Shown: positions 60,401 to 64,000 of the stretch, in pieces
How positions within the stretch are numbered: the first letter of the stretch is position 1
Layout: each line of letters opens with the position of its first letter
NCBI GenBank assembly: GCA_043228905.1
Contig: JBHGNT010000018.1
Coordinates: 3,534,001-3,598,000, forward strand
Length of the DNA: 64,000 bases
DNA from: Azolla caroliniana
Lineage: Eukaryota > Polypodiophyta
Direction of reading: 5' to 3'
Notes under the pieces: generated by a model
Seen by the model: only the letters and a program-made list of their open reading frames with translations
The model's database searches: none
What the model was told of the DNA's origin: nothing
Translations under genes and position numbers: made by a program

Positions 60401-63400
60401 TATAAGGGGTTTTCTTCTTTTCTCGGCATTGAAAGACTTCGGCAGTGTGTTAACACATCACATAGTTTGGAAGAACTGCTTGCCAAACTATACAGTTGGA
60501 AGGTAGTGACTTCCAGTCCATGTTTGCTATTTGGCACCTTTTTGGAGATGTGCATGCTATGATGAATTCTGGAGCTGCTAATAAGTTGTGATTACAAATG
60601 TGTAGAATAGGTTCAGTCATCATGCTATTATCTACCTAGGTTTATTTTTTTCCTTTTTATTTAGCATGATATTTTAACAAGCTTTACATAATTAGTTTGA
60701 TGAGGAGGTGCAACAAAATTTAAAGATACTTTAGAGGGATTTAAGTCTTGTAAGATTCTGGTTCACTGTGGATTAAATCTTGTGGCTATGCAATGCTAAC
60801 ATGACAAAATGTAGGATGACATTTGTTCCGTGGAATTCTTGGTAAATCACAAAGATATAGCATCAGTTGGCATATCAATCTGTCCAGATCAAGTTCATAC
60901 TGACCAATTTGGAACTTACATCTTTGAGAATATCCAGCTGCATATTTTCTAATTTTTATATTGCACAAAGTAACAATTGCAGTGCAATTTCTATATTGCA
61001 TTAGAGACCTCTCCATTCTGGATCGACCTATACTAGAGATCTTTCGAAGACAAAATTACAATATATTGATTTGAGAATCTTACATGTATAGATGACGAGA
61101 TTCTTTAGTCACGTCTTAGTCTATTTCTATGTACTTTTTTGCTTACTTACATTTATTTTGGTTTGTTCTAAAAGACGACATCATTTTAAGATGTAATCTC
61201 TGCCATTTTGGCCTGTTAAAAGACATTCTTTCTTTCTTTCTATGTTCTTTTTAATGTTTCTTTCCTGTTGACCAGTGGGAGAAAGATAACAATACATTTC
61301 ATGGGAAATCAGAGAGGGTAGTCATTATAAAGGAACAACATTTGAAGGCAGGATCTGAACTCAACTCAACTAGATTCCTTTTGAATGAGATTGGTTGGTC
61401 AGTTCCACAACCTTTTTTAAGTAAAATTAAGCCCTTATATGGTGAGAACAACAGTAAACAAGTCAAAGCAAAAGATGATGGCAATGTATGTGAAACAGAG
61501 GCACCATGGACATGGGTGCCAAGAAATAAAGATGCAGGGGATTGTACAGATTATGTTAACAGAACAGGATTGGTATTTGGTGGGGGGAAAGATGATCAAC
61601 CTTGGAAGTTGAAAATGATTACTTGTCATGCTTGGCGTGCTCATCCTGGCCCTCTTAAGGCAATTGCAGTTGGTGATGGTGAGGCAACTATTTTTACAGC
61701 AGGTGTGGGAACAAAAATGAGGGGATTAATAAAACAATGGAAGCTGTCAACAACACAGGACATCATGGAATATACCGGTCATGAAGAGGTCTGTATTCTT
61801 GAATCTTAACTATCTTTGTTTGTATTCGCTGTTGAATTATTGAAGTTGAACTTGACACATTGTCAATGTGGTGATACCAATATTTTAAGCACAGAATCGT
61901 TTTCAGCATTCAACACACATAATTTTTGTCTCAATGCTACTTTAAATTTAAATTACTACTGGAAATCTAAATGGGAGGTAAACTATATAAAATGCTGTCC
62001 AAATAGGTCTTACTATATAAAGAAAATTCTGCATTGGATCGTGATGCAAATTGGAAAGCATTTCAATATCAAATATATTTCATATATCCATGCTATATAT
62101 ATAGCCCAAAGTTCAATAGCTGCAGGTTAGAGTTATCGTCCAACTTCAAATGTAGATCAATGCCCTACTGAAGTAGACCAACATCAAATCACTCATTCCA
62201 GCTTTTCCATAGTTCACTCAACTTTCCAAAATTCTTTGGGCGTTGAACCCGTGGATCTTGGCTATATCAAAGTACTCATTCACACTTTTTTATTGGAGAA
62301 GTTTAGTTAGTTCCAATTTATATTTCATGCACAAATGAACCTATGTAGCTATAGTTACCAAGAAAATTACATAAATACTGGATCTAATTTCATTGTCATC
62401 AAAGTCTATGAGAATTTCTCTAAATTTATGTTTATATTGTAGCAATAGTTGCATTCTTATTATGTGCATTTGTGAATAGTTGTTTCTAGTGACGAATATA
62501 TAATTTTTGATATTCAGATTTCTGCATTCTTATTATGTGCATTCTGTGGTTTGATATTCAGATTTCTGCGTTTAATTTAAAATAATATTACAATTCATGT
62601 TTATATTGTAGAAATTTTTGCATTCTTGTTATATGCATTTGCCCATAGTTGTTTCTAGCAAGGAGTGTATAATTTTTTATTATGTGCCTACTCAGTGCTG
62701 GATACTATTGGTACAGCCTTTTATGGAGGTTATTGTGTATGCATTTACTGCGGCATGGTGCTACATTTTGTAGTCACTTCTGAAGCTTCTTACATTATTC
62801 TTCTGTGGTTTGATATTCAGGTTTCTACTTGTAGTGTAAAATAATATCACTAAGAAATGATTTGCATACAAGCCATGATGTTTTTTCCCCAGAAATTTGT
62901 CAAGATGTTTCCCATGATTTTTTATGTGGAGCTGTGGTTTCAGATCCAATGATATTGCTGGTTGGCTTACCTTTGTAGGCAGTAAATGACATATGTGTTA
63001 TACCATGGGCAAACAAAGGTGTGTCATGTGATGGGACAATTCACATGTGGGACACTCGCACAGGAGATCGTGTTGTCCTTTTTTCGGAGTACAATAATCA
63101 AAGTTCATCTCAATTGTTTGGGTCATCCTTAGTTGAGACCAATAGACTGCAAAGCTCTGTTAGTATAGGGACAGCAGGAACTGCCCTCTCAAGCGGTATG
63201 CTGTCTACAGGTCTTCATGGGAATCAGTACACATGTATGCACATGATGGAATGTGAGGAGACACTTGTAGCTGGGACTGGTAATGGATACGTAAGGTATT
63301 GCAAATAATTAATGATTTATTGTATTGTTGCTGAAGGCATTACAAATCGTTAAAATATATGCCAGGTTTTTTGACTTACCATCAGGTCGTTCCCTTCACC

Positions 63401-63759
63401 TTTGGCAATGTGATTTAGAACTATCTGGGTCTTCGTTGGTCTCTGCCATAGCTTCTTCTGGAAGTAATCATCACATCAATGAACGTACTAATGCTTCTTC
63501 TTGGATATCAATGGGCTTTGGCCTAGGTCAATGTAGACTGCTGGACTTGAGATCTGGAAACTTTGTTTCCTCTTGGAAAGCACATGATAACTTCATTACT
63601 AAGGTTGGATTTTTATCTCGTATGTTTATTTCAGTGGATGAATTTTCAAGCTGATGTAATGACTATTGTTCTTCAAATATGACAGTTGTCCGCCTTTGAC
63701 GATCATTACTTGATTTCTAGTTCTTTGGATAAAACTATATGCATATGGGATGTCCGGAG
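48427..63759 (+). CDS. GFS12: GFS12-type protein: kinase-like, BEACH and WD40 domains (both ends incomplete)
   Basis: In Arabidopsis this BEACH protein acts in vacuolar protein sorting and membrane traffic. Exons: 48427-48461, 48549-48614, 48752-50833, 50916-51243, 51820-52038, 52153-52225, 52371-52576, 59561-59623, 59714-59988, 60391-60502, 61276-61788, 62979-63295, 63366-63603, 63686-63759. All phases agree over about 1530 codons. Order: a kinase N part with HGDLKPSNILLTD (about 49180-49440); a BEACH domain (about 49560-50150) with GDRKFHTVMPWIIDFS, GDEQLDFMYST, HHVSDE and HHWIDLTFGYKLSG; a kinase C part (DIFSLGCIIAEI, about 50655); a helical repeat region; and WD40 repeats from 61620 (DGTIHMWDTRTGD, DKTICIWDVR). 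The usual DFG is not seen after the HGD loop, which suggests a pseudokinase. The start and last exon lie outside or were not found. Confidence 0.9.
54110..54290. repeat. Degenerate GAGGAA-type periodic repeat
   Basis: Units such as TTCGAGGAAATT, CTTGAGGAATCC, TTCAAGGAAATC, TTTGAGGAAAACC and CTTGAGGAAAGCC recur every 15-25 bases, followed by a (CT)n. The surrounding 54.03-54.76 kb looks like a retroelement LTR, but no TG/CA ends are clear. Confidence 0.5.
55124..57950 (-). mobile_element. LINE, subfamily A, 5'-truncated, with an open reverse transcriptase frame
   Basis: The minus-strand frame 57888-55759 (709 codons, open without a start to about 57950) has a complete reverse transcriptase: YRTIMIGHYLAELYG, GQAGFRKGFTTLDHIFTL, CCFVDFRKAFDTVL, IGVKQGCPLSPTLFGLYIDE, the catalytic YVDD, and LSINMDKTKVM. 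It ends in a terminal knuckle (CQLCHQGVESEEHC). The endonuclease is missing, so the copy is 5'-truncated. About 630 bases of 3' UTR end in the AGGCCATTTTGACCT motif, AAAGACGTTAATATTTC and (TTTC)n at 55139-55124. The unbroken frame suggests recent insertion. It lies antisense in a host intron. Confidence 0.85.
55759..57888 (-). CDS. LINE reverse transcriptase (ORF2 without endonuclease)
   Basis: 709 codons to the stop at 55759. Reverse transcriptase motifs run from roughly residue 130 to 400, with the catalytic pair in YVDD, followed by a long C-terminal region and a Cys-Cys-His-Cys knuckle 12 residues before the end. GVKQGCPLSP is typical of CR1/I/Jockey/RTE-like LINEs, while plant L1 proteins usually read GLRQGDPLSP; the clade cannot be fixed by eye. 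Without the endonuclease this copy should not move by itself. Confidence 0.85.
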   Translation of the reverse strand: MQRDVTRGIYTHNQARATFQRLVRKKKRLYLAKFEDHLYRLFLGQESKRAWKMFNERQPTTQLTSPQVWHEYAKVLYDVLGQPPLPHPNASRPHESTFFTPQNVRNAIDRLQFGKAQDHDGLVGEHFIYAHNTLLLLLAHIFNRAMCEGFPTIWTQHTIVSILKSGDPMMQSNYRTIMIGHYLAELYGSILESKLSIWAEQNGCHSVGQAGFRKGFTTLDHIFTLRTLIEEGRAHNKRIYCCFVDFRKAFDTVLHARLMQRLEALGVPTYMQWGVYALYESVLGKVRSPKGLSEAVASTIGVKQGCPLSPTLFGLYIDEVSHYIERFGGSGARLAGIAIQILLYVDDIVLISDSLEGLQRHLNALKLFCTDKGLSINMDKTKVMVFNTTQAWVTRSEPEFFLGEEKVAYTPSYTYLGVTFTGPRFSLQEAACARLSRGYAALGALERQCAHLQFQEPRTKLWLFDTLVTPTLLYGVETWGPSLNKANHWKDLERPLVSMIARMIRSKASVPHNIIRAEMGAAPRITEALFQSVTFIQHLWELPKRRYPRLALMSSRQLAENGDTPCWYAEMQQWFESHGMTINALPPFQYSLDCPHLNMTKVEKNRVIRTDIINLENKITWISPKIPLSTKMAHYKTHFLHTSEDGFVIRPPYMDIHLSYALCSVIGQLRTSSHQLQIEVGRYTRLPLEERICQLCHQGVESEEHCLSL
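58190..58881 (+). repeat. LTR piece or solo LTR
   Basis: It contains a TATA-like TTTTATAAAGAGC near 58269, a stretch full of TTCGACTAG variants (58500-58680) and an end reading GGGGGACTTGGATCTG, TCTCTCACCTTCGC, TTAATTAAGATTCTAACA. That end matches the minus-strand LTR end at 20830-20690, where a primer site and gag-like start follow. Here unrelated DNA follows, as after a solo or 3' LTR. The left edge is uncertain. Confidence 0.55.
60995..61245 (+). mobile_element. LINE 3' UTR and tail, subfamily A, in a GFS12 intron
   Basis: It matches the 3' UTR of the 55 kb LINE: CCATTCTGGATCGACCTA, GAGATCTTTCGAAGACAAA, GAGAATCTTACATG, TTTTGGTTTGTTCT, then GCCATTTTGGCCTGTTAAAA and (TTTC)n. It ends 30 bases before the next exon's acceptor at 61274-61275, so the insertion sits close to that splice site. 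Confidence 0.8.
61789..62978 (+). other. GFS12-type gene intron with dispersed short repeats
   Basis: 62430-62850 holds several imperfect copies of TTTATATTGTAG, TTGCATTCTTATTATGTGC, ATAGTTGTTTCTAG and GTGGTTTGATATTCAG in mixed order. They look like local duplications in an intron and no coding is seen. Confidence 0.6.
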
Positions 63760-64000
63760 GTATAAAGTTAACTTGTCCTTTTTCTACTGTGCATAAATAA
63801 GAATTTTAATGTACATGGAGAACTTGTGCTAAAGAGGATGGGTTGTCATGATAAATTATTTCACTTTCAAACTTAGCATAGAGAAGATTAATGGAAACAT
63901 ACATTACGGTTGGGATCTCATGAGCTATATGGACTTTCTGGGAGCTTATCTGCTCATTGTTCTTGATACACTATGCACCTATATAAAGCAATTAATGATG
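63760..64000 (+). other. Last visible intron of the GFS12-type gene
   Basis: After the WD40 exon ending IWDVR the sequence turns AT-rich with stops. The remaining WD40 repeats should lie to the right of the window. Confidence 0.6.

Overview
The window is nuclear DNA of a land plant. Coding sequence is broken into short exons by GT-AG introns, many of them 80-100 bases long, and microsatellites and retroelement debris fill the space between. Every recognisable host protein is of a plant type: an ALA-type P4-ATPase, a VAP27, an organellar release factor, and the kinase-BEACH-WD40 protein known in plants as GFS12. The LINEs do not look like the L1 elements usual in flowering plants, and microsatellites are very abundant. 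This makes me lean to a fern or another seed-free lineage, but the sequence alone does not settle it.

Layout. 1-1482 (+): the last two visible exons of an ALA1-like phospholipid flippase, whose start lies left of the window. 3.9-7.8 kb: broken LINE 3' ends. 8.3-13.0 kb (+): a small multi-exon gene I do not recognise. 13.4-13.8 kb: LINE debris. 14.06-14.50 kb (-): a dead copy of the last two exons of the next gene. 15.27-17.45 kb (-): a complete six-exon short-chain dehydrogenase. 18.0-25.0 kb: a repeat sink with recent tandem duplications, a tRNA-derived SINE head, pieces of two LTR elements, a long (TG)n tract and LINE debris. 26.28-31.35 kb (-): an eleven-exon class I release factor of RF1 type, probably mitochondrial. 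33.74-36.25 kb (-): a complete eight-exon VAP27. 37.5-39.6 kb: a foldback element, possible LINE remains and a minisatellite. 41.4-47.4 kb (+): a long broken LINE with nested insertions. 48.43 kb to beyond the right edge (+): fourteen exons of a GFS12-type protein, with an intron of about 7 kb holding an antisense LINE with an open 709-codon reverse transcriptase frame, and an LTR piece.

The host genes are unrelated housekeeping genes (membrane lipid asymmetry, redox metabolism, organellar translation, ER contact sites, vacuolar trafficking) and form no operon or pathway.

The strongest unexplained signal is a family of LINE 3' ends scattered over the window on both strands. At least three subfamilies differ in body sequence, yet each ends with a short inverted repeat whose two arms change together, then a TTAACGTCT-like or related stretch, then a simple repeat. 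This looks like a conserved 3' hairpin read by the element's own reverse transcriptase, and it may explain many of the GA, CT and TAGA microsatellites here.

All exon limits were drawn by hand from splice sites, frame and remembered family features; none has been tested against transcripts or databases.
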